Shown here: in pieces, positions 50,582 to 63,501 of the stretch
Numbering within the stretch: position 1 is the stretch's first letter
Layout of the letters: every line of letters starts with the position of its first letter
Assembly (NCBI GenBank): GCA_030490835.1
Contig: CM059975.1
Coordinates: 15,319,579-15,383,578, forward strand
DNA: 64,000 nucleotides
Origin: Annona cherimola
Lineage: Eukaryota; Streptophyta; Magnoliopsida; Magnoliales; Annonaceae
Reading direction: 5' to 3'
Made by a program: the position numbers and the translations under genes
Notes under the pieces: generated by a model
Database searches by the model: none
The model's input: only the letters and a program-made list of their open reading frames with translations
Told to the model about the DNA's origin: nothing

Positions 50582-53500
50582 TCAATCTTCCTTGCTATAA
50601 GTGGTGGCCACACGGACAGCAGACCCACCACTATTGCGCCCATAAAATTGCCCCCCACGCCTCAGATGATTCTGGCCTCGCTCTCTATATCTTGAGCTCA
50701 TAGCTTGTGAGCGGTCATGCACTTCCTCCTGACGAAATGAGTGATCAGGCCTATTGTAGGAGCCGACAGGTTGATATTCATAGTGTGAACCATGCTTCCG
50801 TCTGTCAGCATTTGTTGGCATCAGTCCACGGTTAAAACGCCCACCATGCTGACCTTGACGATGCATCCCTTTAGAAACAAGCTCCTCGTGGTAATAAGTA
50901 TCAACATTGTCTGAAACCAATTCAGTTGAGCGAGGTGGAGCTTCGTTTCGGATATTGGTTTGCTCCTTGGATGAATGTGCACCCTTTAATTCTAGATAGT
51001 GTGGATTGTTCGTTCTGACACTGGCCTTGTGAGCATCTGGCTGATTTAGCTGAACCTGTGCAGTTACATCTTTGTCAACTTTGGGGATTATGTGCGAGGA
51101 TTCCCTTTCATGAAGTTGCCTTTGGCCACCATTGACACGCCTTCCCTGACGACTTTGTGTTGAGTGTGCTTGCGGTTTGGACTGCCAATGAGTTGATGCA
51201 TGATCAATCTTAGCCTGGTTCTCATTTCTTGGACTGCTTCTTGTGTCCATCTCAATTGATCCAAAGGTGATTGGTTGATTATCAGCTTTATCAACTGGTT
51301 CCACTGCATCCTTCCTGACACCTAGAAAGTGACTGTGCCCAGAGCTTCTTTGTGCCTTTGATTGCTGCCGCTTTACTCTGCCTGCACCACCATGATCCTT
51401 CACGATAGTAGGTTCTGTGACTTCCTGCAGCACTGGATCCATATTCCGGCCATCAGAATGTTTTTCCTGCTCTTTCTCATTAGGAAAATTAGACTTTGGA
51501 ATAAGTTGCTGGTCAGCAGGTTTGTGCATGATCTTGCTTGGATCAGAAGATGTCCTTTCTTTGGGGCTTTGCAAACCAGTAGAAGATTCAACTGGACTGC
51601 GTTGTCTCCATGATGCATGCATTTTTCCATTTTTGTTATGCTTAACTTCAGCAATTTTTACCTCAAGTCCTGCTTTGCCATGAGACGAGTGATCCTGTTC
51701 ACTGTTTTTTGTACCCTGAGAACTATGATCTGACTTTATAGCCTCCACATCAGAGACAGCAGGAGCCAAAGCTCCTTGAGAGTTCTCCTGCTGTGACAAC
51801 TCCTTGGCTACCGGCTTAGGGACATACCTCTCCATCTCCGCTCTCTTACCTTTCATTAAATTATTCTGCATTCCAAGACTGGTTTTGCCTGAGGCCAGCC
51901 CACTATTTATATTAACAAACTGATTAGATTCATCAGATGGTTCACTCTTGCTGATGGGGGTACGAACAGGAGCCCATACTGTGCCTTCATTTCCATGGAA
52001 CTTCTCCACAGATCTAATTGACTGGGTGTTTCTTGATACCCTTCTGTGTGACTGAGCCTTCCCATGGCCAGTTGTCCTTCCATGCACTTCTTCAGCTAGT
52101 TGCAACAACCCATGTCCTGCAGATACTGGCCCTTCATGTTGAGAATCCCCAACCTTTACAGCTGCCCTCGAAGTTTCTGCCTTATCTGAGCTGGCAGTTG
52201 ATACGGTTTCAGGAATTACTTTCTTGGTTTCAGTGAGAGCTCTGGCAGATATCATTTCTGTTGGCTCTGAAGATGGTAAGGTAGCAATAGACAGAGACTC
52301 ATCAGTCTTATGTTTATTCTTTGAAACCTTGTTGTTTCTCTTTTTGTGCTGGTGCAGCTGCTGCTGCTGCTGCTGAGGGTGATCATCTTTTGTGTTGGCA
52401 TTACTAGGCACACTAGATTCAACACTAGGAACATTTACACTGCTCTCCACATTATCCTGAACAGTTGTTATCCCACTGGCGCCTATTTTTTCGAGTAAAT
52501 TTCTCTCATGTGATGCATTCTGCTTCCTCCTGTAACCCATTTGCTTCTGATTCTGAGCTCCACCATCAGGAAACTGAGAAATGGATTTCTCAGCTGTGAA
52601 TTCTGTACTAGGAGGATCTGATGTCAAGCATATAGATTGGTCCATTGCAACTATTGAACTTTTCAGAGCATGGTTCATAGAATCTTCAGATTTATTTGGT
52701 GACAATTCCATGGATTCCTTGATTTTTATAATATTGTCACCAGCCTGAATTGCAGTATCAGAATCATGATTGGATAGACCTGGAGCCTCACCACCAATGC
52801 CAGTTTGAGTTTGTGATAGTGACACACCCAGATGTTCCTCCTGCTTAAGCAGAACAGCACTGCACTCCAGCTTCTGAGTCTTATTCTCCATCAATTTCCG
52901 CCTGTCCAACTCCTCCAACTTCGCCAAAGCCTTTGCTTTCTGCTCTCTGGTCCTCTCTTCCTCCTCCTTTTGAAGCTGCTTTGCACGCTGTGTCGCCAAC
53001 TCTTTCATTTTAGCACGCTGGCACAAATACATAATAAATAAAGAGAACATAATAAATAAAGAGAGAGCTGTTATCTTTTCATTCCAAACTACTCTATTTG
53101 AGTTCAAACATTAAGATATGATTCAAAAGATCTTCAGTTGGACATTAGATGGAACTTGTCATTTTAGCATGCTGGCATAAATACTAATAAATGAAGAGAG
53201 CTGTTATCTTTTCATCTAAAACTATCTTATTTGAAGGGCCTTGATTTGGTGAAAAAATTCATGGGAACCTCTTGGATGGAGCCCACTTTCATGTTTAAAT
53301 CAGAATCTAATTGGTTACACTGTATAATATCATCTATCTCATCATGTGGCTAAAAATTCATTTATGTTAGAATCTGATAGGCTCTACCTGCTTAAAATAA
53401 ATACATAATTATGTGTGAATTATGAAAAATACTTAAATCCATTCATAGATGTATTCAAATGTTATAGTAATTTGTAGAAAAATTCATCCACATAGAGTGT

Positions 53501-56500
53501 TTTAGACAACTTGGATGTTGAATTAACATTTTTTTTTAAATTGATATACAAATTAAACAATTTTAGTACAATGATGTTACACACATCTTGGATGGAGGGG
53601 CCCATACACATTTTTTATGTGGATGAAACTTGGTTTCTTGGTAAAACAAATAATTCTACATACAATGGGCAAAATGGATTTAACATCATCATCAAGGTGG
53701 GCCAAATCAGCGAGGTTCCCACCAATATTTTGCTGGGGACCAACATCACTGAAGTATAACCCTCATCTGTGTTCAAACATTTAGCTAAGACTCCATAAAT
53801 AATTTTCAATTGGATATCAACAGGCATGACAAAAAAAATTTCAATGTGCATTTGTATTTACTGTTCAAGATAGTGCTAATCATCATAGAATTAAACACAT
53901 ACAAGACACAACAAGAAGCTCTGGAGAAGAAGTTATTGAGGAAAGGTCAAGACTTCATGTTTTTGAAAATTGACCTCATTTATGCTTGAAGCAATTCTCT
54001 TATGCAGTAGATAGAGAGTATAATTTCAATTAATTTAGACAAATACAGGACAGGCTTTTAAGAACCTCAGTATATATATATTCTATTAATTTAGACAAAG
54101 ATAGGATTTTTACAAAATAACATCAGGGCTTTAAAAAAGAAAAGAAAAAGTCATTAATATGCAGATCAAAAAGTAGAATTGTGGGGTAAGATAGGTAAAA
54201 TTTCTACACCGCCTTAAATAAATGATGGGGGAGGAATAGGGTAGGTAAACTTTAAATCATATTGAATTAAAAGGGTACGGGTACTCGGGTTCCCCTCAAT
54301 CCTAACCCTAACCCTATTTCTAATACCTCAAACCTAATCCTAACCCTAACCCTATTTTCGAAATTTAGACTCTGGTTGAGTTTCGAGCTAGAATTCGGGT
54401 TAAAATTATTCTATATATTTGAGATCTATCTTATACTTATTCAACTTTAAATCTATCATTAAAAAATTAAAAATGATAATTTTCTATTTTTAAGCAAAAA
54501 TTCAAGAGTGCTTAAGAATATAAAGAAGAAAAATCGCATTTAAACATTCTCTTTATATTCAGTAGACTAGTAGTCATTTCTCAAAAAAAAAAAAAGAGTA
54601 GACCAGTAGCTTGTTTTGAAAAATGAAAAGGCACATTATTTTCCTATTATACAATTTAATATTAATATCATAACCACATACATAAACATTAATATCCAAT
54701 TACAAGAAAAACCTTATAATGTCAATCAAAATAAAAATATTCAACAAATAAGATTACAACAAATTTATTTCAAATAGGATAAACATCTAACCACTAATAT
54801 CATTTTGAAATAACCAAATGATAATATCCTACAAAAGTAGTTAAATTACAACACCCATTATAACAAATTAATTTCAAGTAGAATAAACAACTAACCATTA
54901 AATCATATTGAAATGACCAAATGATAATATTCTACATAAGTAATAAAGTTACAAAACCAAATAAAACATATCAAGTTCTACAAATAGTTTTCTTTCTTTT
55001 TATCTTGAAACTACCACTAAACAAAACTCTTTCTTCCTAAAAGAAAATATAAAAATATTATATTATATAATTGAACTTAAGGAGGAATGGTGCTTATATA
55101 TGGCATAAAATAAATATAATATATATGAGGGGGGATGAGACTTGATTTATATAGTATAAAATATGTGTTATATATAATTCGGGTTCGAGTCTAGCTTAAC
55201 CCGGGACCAAATTTATTTTCAATTTGGGTTGAACCTTGAAAATCGGGCTCGGGGCTCAACATTGGGCAATTTTAACATTGCTTTAAATCGGGGTCGGTGG
55301 GCCGAGTTTGGGTTGAGCTCAGCCCAAGTTGCACCCTTGTTAAAAGGGGAGTCGAGGAAGCTTTTCCTTCCCCTTTACACATATTGATGTACGCCATTAG
55401 GAAGGCTTAGCTAGAAACATGGATGTAAATTACAAATGGGTCAACACCAATTACAATTGGGACATGATCTAATGCATCCTTTTGCTTTTTTTAATCTTAT
55501 TATTTTTTAATCTAAACCGTTTCTTGTTTTATTAATTGGTACTTATTTATCATGTCAAAAATCAATTTGAATGCAAACTTACATATTTTAAAATTTTAAC
55601 ATCTTTTGAGAGTGAATACATATCTAATTAAAATTTAAAAATGAATGTATAACACAAAAAGCTTTCAATACATGTGATTTTTAGAATAGTAAAAAACACA
55701 GATGCATAAATGTTACAAAAGGTTTAGATTTTAGGAAAAACTTCATAAAAGGTGCGTTTGGCAATGAGAAAAAAAGTTAAGTTAAAACTTTTCATTCTTA
55801 ATAACTATTCTATTTTTTAATTATTTTTTCACATTTTTTCCATACAACTGCCCTATTTTTCAACCATTTCTACTTAACTATTCGCACAACTAACCTATCT
55901 ATCTTAACTTTATTCTCTTTACTCCTCATCATTACCCGTCATATTACATCATTTTTTTCTGATTAAAAAACTTTTCACCCAAAAGTTTTATTACTTCCCA
56001 AATACACTCAAAATAAAAAAGAAAGGGGTTGCATGGACATATCCATGCACCCAGGTTGACCATTAACCATAACAAATATGCATCATGCTCTTGCAAATAA
56101 TTGCATTAAATCGATAAACATGCTATTTTTTTTCCAGAAAAAAAAAAAAAGGTTCATCCAAGGGAATTACACTGATAAAAATTTAAGACTTGCAATTCCT
56201 GTGCCAAAATGCAGCAGATCAGCACAAAATACTAGTATTTTTTAGTACTAAAAAGTATAAATGCAAGTGCAAACCTGCGCTTTGTAATCAGGGGCATCAA
56301 CCGAGGATGTCAAGTATGGTTCTGTTCCTGCATTATCTGGAGGATTTGATTCTTCCTTCTTAGGAGCCTCTATAAGATTGCAATGATCTTGCATGCACAT
56401 GCCAAGCTGAGAATCAACATTTCTTGCGGGAATCATCACAGATGTGGATGTTCCAGCAGGCGTCTTCCTCCACTCCTCACTGTCCTGACTGCTAAACCTT

Positions 56501-59500
56501 CCCTTGCCTCTGTAATCTGCACTACCTTGCAGAGCTTGTCCTCTTATCTGAGACTCAATCATTTCTCCAGCAATGCTGTCCACAGAGGCCTGAGTTTCTT
56601 CTGGATTGGACATTACCCTAGCAGCAACAGCTGGTTCATGGCTCCCATCTGTTATAGAAGACTCTGCTGAACCCTTGTGAGAAACACCGCTGGCATAAGA
56701 CCTCTCCTTGAGTACAGCACTTCTGACAGACCCTGAAGCAGAAAGATCAGCCTTAGCATTCATCATCCCAAGCTGCTTTTCCTTCTCCTCCCTAGTAGGT
56801 CGAGCTTCAGAAATTCGTGCTTTTGTGTTTAATCCTTCAATTTTGTCAATCAATGCGGCATCTTTCTTGATAATAGGAATGTGTTGAGGACCTGATGGAC
56901 TAGTCGTAGGCTCAGGTTTCTTCAGCACACACTCATCAACTGCATTTGCCTTGCTTTCAAGCAGGTTTACTGGAACAACTGGAATGTGTCCTTGTTGACT
57001 ACGAAGGGGTTGAGAAGGAGATTCTTCACCAACTGCAGACTCAGAAAAATCTTCAGGCTCATTCTTTCTATGATCTACTTCCCAGTCAGTCTCTCTTGTA
57101 GGCTCTCTCTGTGAGCTCCCTTTTTCAGAATGACGCACACTGGCTGCTGTGCTGTCATTGTTATCCTCACAGTCATTCTCACCCCAACAATCATGTTGCT
57201 TCAGGAGAACCTTGTATGGCCCTCGATGAGCATCGGGAGATTGATCAGATTCCACTTGTCCCTTGGAAATTGCTGGGCCAGGACCAAATGGAACTGGCCT
57301 GGAGAGAAATTTTCCAGGATCAGAACAGGCATTTTGGTTTGAAAATCTATTGTAAACACGAGGGGGCACTGCTCCTGTATTAGGGGTGTCCTTTTCATTA
57401 GGATTGCAGAAATTCATAGGGGGAGGACCATAATATCCATCATAGGGCACAGGACCAGGGTAAACTCCAGGTCTAACTGGAATCACAGGAGCAGGAACAC
57501 TATAAGAGTCAGACATGCGAGGATGATATGTTTCTCCTGGTTTAGGGTTGTAACCAGTTGTGTTAATTCCTGCCCTTGGGCCAACCTGCGAATTGGGTAC
57601 AGGCCTGGCTGGGATCTGCAAATACAATGAAAAAAAGGAGTGATTAGTCAGTGTGTTATATTAAAAAGAGAAGTGGAAGAGAGGGAGGGGGGAATCATCA
57701 AGGAACATGAGCAAAATAGGAAAATGGACCTGCCTGTGAGTTGGGTATTGGCCTAGCTGGAATCTGGGAGTGATAATACCTAAAAGGTTCAAGAGGATAG
57801 TTACTAGGAGGGCCCCCAGGACCATAGTGACCACCTGGAGATCCACCCCTATACCATACACCATCGGGAGGATTTCGAATCGGAGTTCCGTGCCATGGGT
57901 CAAAATGATGTGATGGCATGTTTGGATTGGGATATGGGTGTGCCAGTTGAGGATCCCTCTGCCATTTCTCCATGCTTGGTGGAGTACCCCCTCCATTGTA
58001 TGGGGATGCGTCCCTTCTCCACGTATTTACACTCACCTTCACATCAATTGCATCTACAGGTCCATCTTCTAGCATAAGAAAACCATGTTTTCAGTAAATT
58101 GACATATAGAAAGGTACTACAATCTAGCAAGTGCACTGTTTCAGTGTGAAAACTTGCCATTTTTCTATGAAAAATTCATGTCGTGTAAAGGATCTCTTAC
58201 CATTTGGTGAAGATGCACTCTCCTTTTGGACTGGTGTTCCACTAGAAGATGAACCAGGACGTCCATGGGAACTGTGACCTGGCAAAATGTCCTGGACAGG
58301 TAAGCAAGAATATTGATGCGGCTAACATCATCTCTGGAAGACAGTGGAGACATATAATGCACCATTATGAACACAATTAATTGTCATTTGCAAATACACT
58401 GCTCAAAAATGTTAAAAAATATAGTGAAAATACCAACAACAAAAAAAAATCTAACATGTCAGTTGGGTCTGGAGCCTCTGGAGGATATTTGTAATGAAAT
58501 GGAACTTAACATTTTGAAATGTGGACATGGTTCATCTTTTACTTTTCTGTTTTAGTTACAATTTTATATAAAAACGTATGCATCATTCTTGACAAGAAAT
58601 TTAGATCTCGGCAGACGTAAGATGTCTTTAATACATGAGTATGGATAGATACAAGTATTTGAACACCCTCGAGAAGAACTGATTCTTAGAAGAGCAGCAG
58701 TACAATAAATTATCTTCTCATAGCCATGAAACAAGAACTCCAGTCTTTTATAGCCTACTGTTTCCTCATACATCAAAATCAACTTATTTAAAGAAAAACA
58801 ACAGGTTAACAGAAAATGGACAAAGAAGAGCAACATGGACTCACATATGAAGAATTATTTCCAAGCTATCCATGCAAAGCAACACTATTCTGTTTATAAG
58901 CATTAAACAAGTGATTATAAGAAAACTCAAACCTTACAGTCTACTGCAAGTCCAGAAATGCTTGCCAAAGGCCAAGACAAAATCCACCAAATAACATAAT
59001 GACAGGTTCACTTGTACACAGAGGTGAAAATAGGTTCAAGTATAAACACCATAATATGGAAAAGAAAAAAAATACAAATTAGAATATTTGGAGCTATGTC
59101 AGAAAGCAAGCACCTCAAGGAAAACAAAATCCTCAAAATTAGATTATTTCAGAACTATGTCAGAAAGCAAGCACCTTGTCTTGAAGACAACTCTGAATTC
59201 TTTTCAGAGCCAAGTGTTGGAAAATCTCCAGAGCTCAGAGTGAACTCACTACTCCTAGAGGATGCAGTTCCCTGCAGAGCTCAATAACAGAAGTTTAAAA
59301 AACATATGATAGAACAAAACAAAAGCTTATCAAACCAACACTTGAAAAGAAAAGAAGAACGAATAAAAGCTTAGCGTAACTTCAACTTAAAAGGATTTGA
59401 TACACTGCACAAAAACAATCAAATAGCAAAAGTAGGGTACAAACATACTTCAAGCTGTTTATTATTCAAATTAACAGCAGGAATGGAGCTTGTGGGACCA

Positions 59501-62500
59501 GAGGAATACCAGTTTTTCAGCTGTCAATCCTCCCCATGGACCAGAATTTTCACTTATGGATTCAGCAAATCGGGATAGCTGGGAGCTGCCTGGTCTTGTT
59601 TCAGCACTGTGTGGGCGTGGCAATGATATTGATGTTTGATTGGATGCCAGTATTCCAGATGCTGATGATGGCCGTGAATTGGAACCCCACGCATTTACAG
59701 AAGGTTCATGAGATCTATCACTACCAGCAGTAGATGGCCGAGTACCACTTCCACCAGATGAAGGGTGGCCACTAAGCTGGCCTGAGGAGCCAGAAGTTCC
59801 ATTCACATGAGACTGTGAAGAGGAACCCCATGCATTCGGTTGTGAAGAAGATGGACGACTGCCCCAGCTAAGTGTGCCCCTAAATGCAAGAGAAACCATA
59901 TCGTTGCAATTTTTTGAAATTTAAGTTAAAAATTAAAAGTAGTTACAATTTGATGAAGATGGATGGATGAGACAAAAAATGAACACCCAATCTGATTTTT
60001 AAATACATTCATTCAACAGTGCATGGTACAAACTGTAGCAACTATTTCACAAGAAAGAATGAAGGGAAATCTAATAGAGCATAACAAGTAAGCAAAAAAA
60101 TCAAAAGGTGAATTTGGATGACGGAATATGTAAGTGTGACTGTAATGGAAATGCTAAATAATGATGTCAATAAGATAGAAGGTGATGCCAATCATAAAGT
60201 GAATAAAGGCAAAATAAAAGCAATGACCAGAAATACAGGTAAGGATGTGGGGAAATATTATTAGAGAAATGAGCTTCATCGAATTTAGATTTACATTTAA
60301 CTATCCAAATTAAACTTACCTGTTGGTGTTAAATCAAGTGAATTTATCATGGCATCAAGATCTACCAGCATACAAGTCAAAGATTCAGCCTAATTTAGAG
60401 TCCTGCTCAGATCAGAAACTTGCAGCATTAATCATACAAAGTGGGCGCATCCTACCAGAAATAAGAATCTTGCATTGCTTCATGAGAGAGTGCCTTGTCA
60501 TTAGTCATTACTGATTGTTAAAGAACTGCCCTATACTTTCCTCGCTCTTTCCATGTGCTTCTACAAAATTCCATCACATTTTTATCAATGCATGCATGTG
60601 TTTGTGTCAGTTCATAACACATCCACACACATTCAATAACTCTATCTGAAGAAAACACCATAAGATGATTATGGTAAGATGAACATTGGACAATTTGTTC
60701 CATTTTTTACAATTGCTATCATCTATCATCATAAAAGGGCGGGCATGCCCAATAAGCAAAGGTCTCATCAATTCATGGTTTAGGGAGGACAAGATTTATG
60801 CAGTCATACCCCCATTCCTTAAAGAAGCTATTTCTATAACCCAAAGCCATGCCCTCAAGGACGCATCAGCTAAGACATGCTGTCACATTGGGTTACATCC
60901 TCACTTATTTTTGTTGCAGATGACCAATTGATGAACATATGTAGATCGAAGCGTAAACAATTCTTTAGAACCATTTTATTTATTATATATAGGTTTTGCA
61001 TAATTAATTAATTTAGAGTTTGACGCAAGCATTGGACTTCTCTTAATTGATTACTGGATACGAGTTTCATATTTCCCTTGCTCCATAATTCTCTTTTTCT
61101 TCCAAAATTCTTCCTACTTCCCTTTCCCATTGAAGAGATCTACCCCTTTCTTCCAAAATTTTCCTTTCCAAATTCAGCATCAAAACATCTTGTTCTGTAT
61201 CAATTTGGTAACCTGCATCATGATCTGCATGACTAAACCATTTAGAGCTTACTTATTTTTCACCTGCTAGTGAATCAGCAGCAAGACTGCAACAACATTA
61301 CCTTGTATGTACTCTCAGGTCATGAGTTCGTCTCAGCCTCCTCAAATTCACTAAAATCAAATCAAGACTTTATTCTTTGGCTCCCCACCATCCCAATTTC
61401 TCAGACCAATGATCTCAAATTCCATGAAATCCACAATAGGACCAACAGCTAGATGACTCAAGAGATCACGGAGATGACGACCTCCACACTTGTGGTTGAT
61501 TATCATTCACCGGATGGTTAGCACTATCTGATTGGTATGTTTCTAGCTACATGGCATCACACAGTAAAACAACTGAAAATAGTCTGGCGAAAACTTAGGT
61601 TGTTGTAAATCTTTGGAGCACAATGCTTATTATTCCAAGCATAGGCCGATAATGATGTAAGCCATGAAAAATTTCTTTCTTATATGAAAGGATATGAAGT
61701 GACCTAGCCTCTAGGTAACAAGGAATAGCTTACTTCGGTACAATTTCCACATTAGGGTCCAGACCATGGTTCTCCAACCTAGAAACGGAACAAGAAAAGT
61801 TCAGTTGAAAGTGAACATGAAGGAGACAGCACAGGAAATATCTCCAAATGCATTTCAATAGAAAAAAGAATACCTTTGACTAGGCAAATTAACAGGCTTT
61901 GGAGCTGAAATTTTCCCTAAAACAGTCATGCCTCCTCTTCGTGCAGAAACCCACCTGCAACAATGTCATCAGAATAAGCCAATGAGAAAAGCCATGCTCG
62001 CATAATTATACTTAATTCATTTTGCATTTCATGAACAGTGGAATAAATCATCTAAAAGAAATGATTTTTTTAAGTAGTTCTGCAAAATTTTTAGGGTAGT
62101 TTTTTCTTGGCAATAGAACCATTATTTTGAAGAAAGAACAACAGATCTGAATATTTGCAGACATGCTGGAGCAAACCTGTCAACTAGCATCTCTGTCAAG
62201 TTTGCAGATAATCAGAACTGAAATCAGTCTAAAAATGGTAAAGAGAACCTGCTATGTCAGATGACAGTCATGTACATAGAAAACTCTGTTTGATACAGTA
62301 TATACGGTTCAAGAATGGGAATGTCATGAGAAACAAGTGAATAGGGGTTTGACATGCATGACACTATCAGCATCAGGGTAGTGCATGACCAGCAGGGTGG
62401 TACATTAGTACCATGCTCAGACAAGACCCGGTCTAAGCATTTATTAGGACTCAAGTATGGAAACAACTATGTTTTTTTATTCACACAGCTCGTAATCACA

Positions 62501-63501
62501 GTGACGCAATATGCTGTCATCTCATTCATAAGTTCAATGGATCAATACTAGTTGAAACGGTCAAAACTCAAAGGATGTAACTTCTATTAAGGGAGCATTT
62601 GGCATTAAGGAAATGGAATGCACATTTCCCACTTCTTCCCACCTGTCATTTGCTATGATTTGACATCTTCACTACCTAACTTCCCTGTTTTTTTTTTTCA
62701 TTTGCACCCATATTTCAATTATTTTCTCATACCTTTCCATACAACCACTCTATCTATTCCCACTTTATTCCTATTATATCACATCACTCTCTCACTTTTC
62801 AAAATCCATTTCATTCCATTCCCACCACTTCCCAAACAATTCCTAAAAAAGGAAAAGAAAAGAGAACTGCATGTAATTAACCACACATGAATCGTAATTA
62901 AAAACACGATATTGGACAGGATGGGCAGTATCAACTTTGGTTATGTTAAGAAAGAAAGGGGAAATCAGAACAGTCAGAAACATATTTGGATGTTGAAATT
63001 TTTAATATTTTCAACTAAGTTCAATCAAACACACTAGGCATACCCCAAGGCAGGTGTGCCTAAGTACAGTTCTGCATTCCTCTCCTCTCAACAAAACATA
63101 AAGCTCAGTTTTTGTGCATTGAAATACATCATTTCAACCAAACAGATAATTTGAATTTTGTTTTCAGTTGCTTATATGGTTCTCTATAAGCTTGCATGCA
63201 GGAAAAGAAAAATCAAAATTGATGCAGCTTTGAGCAACTTACTGCAATGTTGGAAGAAGAAATACATGGTAGAATTGATTACAGGTAAAGCCACAAACAA
63301 CATAAAAAACTAGGAAGCATAAGACCTAATAATAATTGTCTCATCCACATATCCACTAAAATTGAGATGCCAAGTAACATGCTCCAGTCTGAGCACCATA
63401 CTTCAATGCAGAGTAAATTAACAGTTGCACAAGAACAAGACATAAGCTGCAAAAAGACTAAGAAATTACCTCCTCTCTCCACTCATCATGCTCGAAGCCA
63501 T
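50582..63501 (-). CDS. MOS1: MODIFIER OF SNC1 1-like protein (BAT2 domain)
   Basis: Large nuclear BAT2/PRRC2-type protein. Arabidopsis MOS1 controls expression of the immune receptor gene SNC1 and affects flowering and the cell cycle. Exons in reading order: 63501-63470, 61954-61874, 61778-61734, 59879-59510, 59271-59175, 58278-58201, 58068-57734, 57615-56275, 53017-50582, about 1604 residues. Landmarks: WVSARRGGMTVLGKISAPKP and NHGLDPNVEIVPKGTLSWGS (BAT2_N), SGDFPTLGSEK (about 190), VNTWRRDAS-PSMEKWQRDP, Pro/Gly-rich repeats (about 260-420), a basic coiled coil from about 794 (RAKMKELATQRAKQLQKEEE), polyQ near 1007, and a Gly/Arg-rich tail. A TGA in frame precedes the ATG. Exon 6 uses the acceptor at 58279 to keep phase. 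The 57734 donor must be GC, with IPARPIPNSQ then duplicated in the next exon. Confidence 0.92.
52357..52376 (-). repeat. CAG repeat coding polyglutamine in MOS1
   Basis: (CTG)n on the plus strand, reading QQQQQQ between HP and LHQH in the MOS1 frame, about residue 1007. It is a length-variable site in principle. Confidence 0.85.
53380..53600. repeat. Dispersed AT-rich repeat, family A, copy 4
   Basis: ATTATGTGTGAATTATGAAA, then AATCCATTCATAGATGTATT and TTTTAGACAACTTGGATGTT follow the family order. It lies in the 3.3-kb MOS1 intron. Confidence 0.55.
54260..55345. repeat. Degenerate element with interstitial CCCTAA motifs
   Basis: Opens with AAGGGTACGGGTACTCGGGTT and closes with GGGTTGAGCTCAGCCCAAGT and GCACCCTTGTT, terminal blocks that look like those of old non-autonomous DNA elements. 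The interior is AT-rich. At 54300-54357 it has two short runs of CCTAACCCTAACCCTA. It is intronic in MOS1. Confidence 0.45.
55751..56009. repeat. Tourist-like MITE, copy 6
   Basis: Left end GGTGCGTTTGGCAATGAG, right end TTCCCAAATACACTC, with AAACTTTTCATTCTTAATAA and CTAACCTATCTATCTTAACT blocks as in the copy at 27414-27704. It lies in the large MOS1 intron. Confidence 0.8.
62591..62843. repeat. Tourist-like MITE, copy 7
   Basis: 253 bp with TAA on both sides (62588-62590 and 62844-62846), left end GGGAGCATTTGGCATT, right end TTCCCAAACAATTCC. It lies in the first MOS1 intron. Confidence 0.8.

Noticed and set aside
54300..54357. True telomeric repeat
   Set aside because: The unit is CCCTAA in two short runs, not arrays of CCCTAAA, and it is inside a decayed element.
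56383..57342. Plus-strand frames over MOS1 exon 8
   Set aside because: Shadows of the 1.3-kb MOS1 coding exon.
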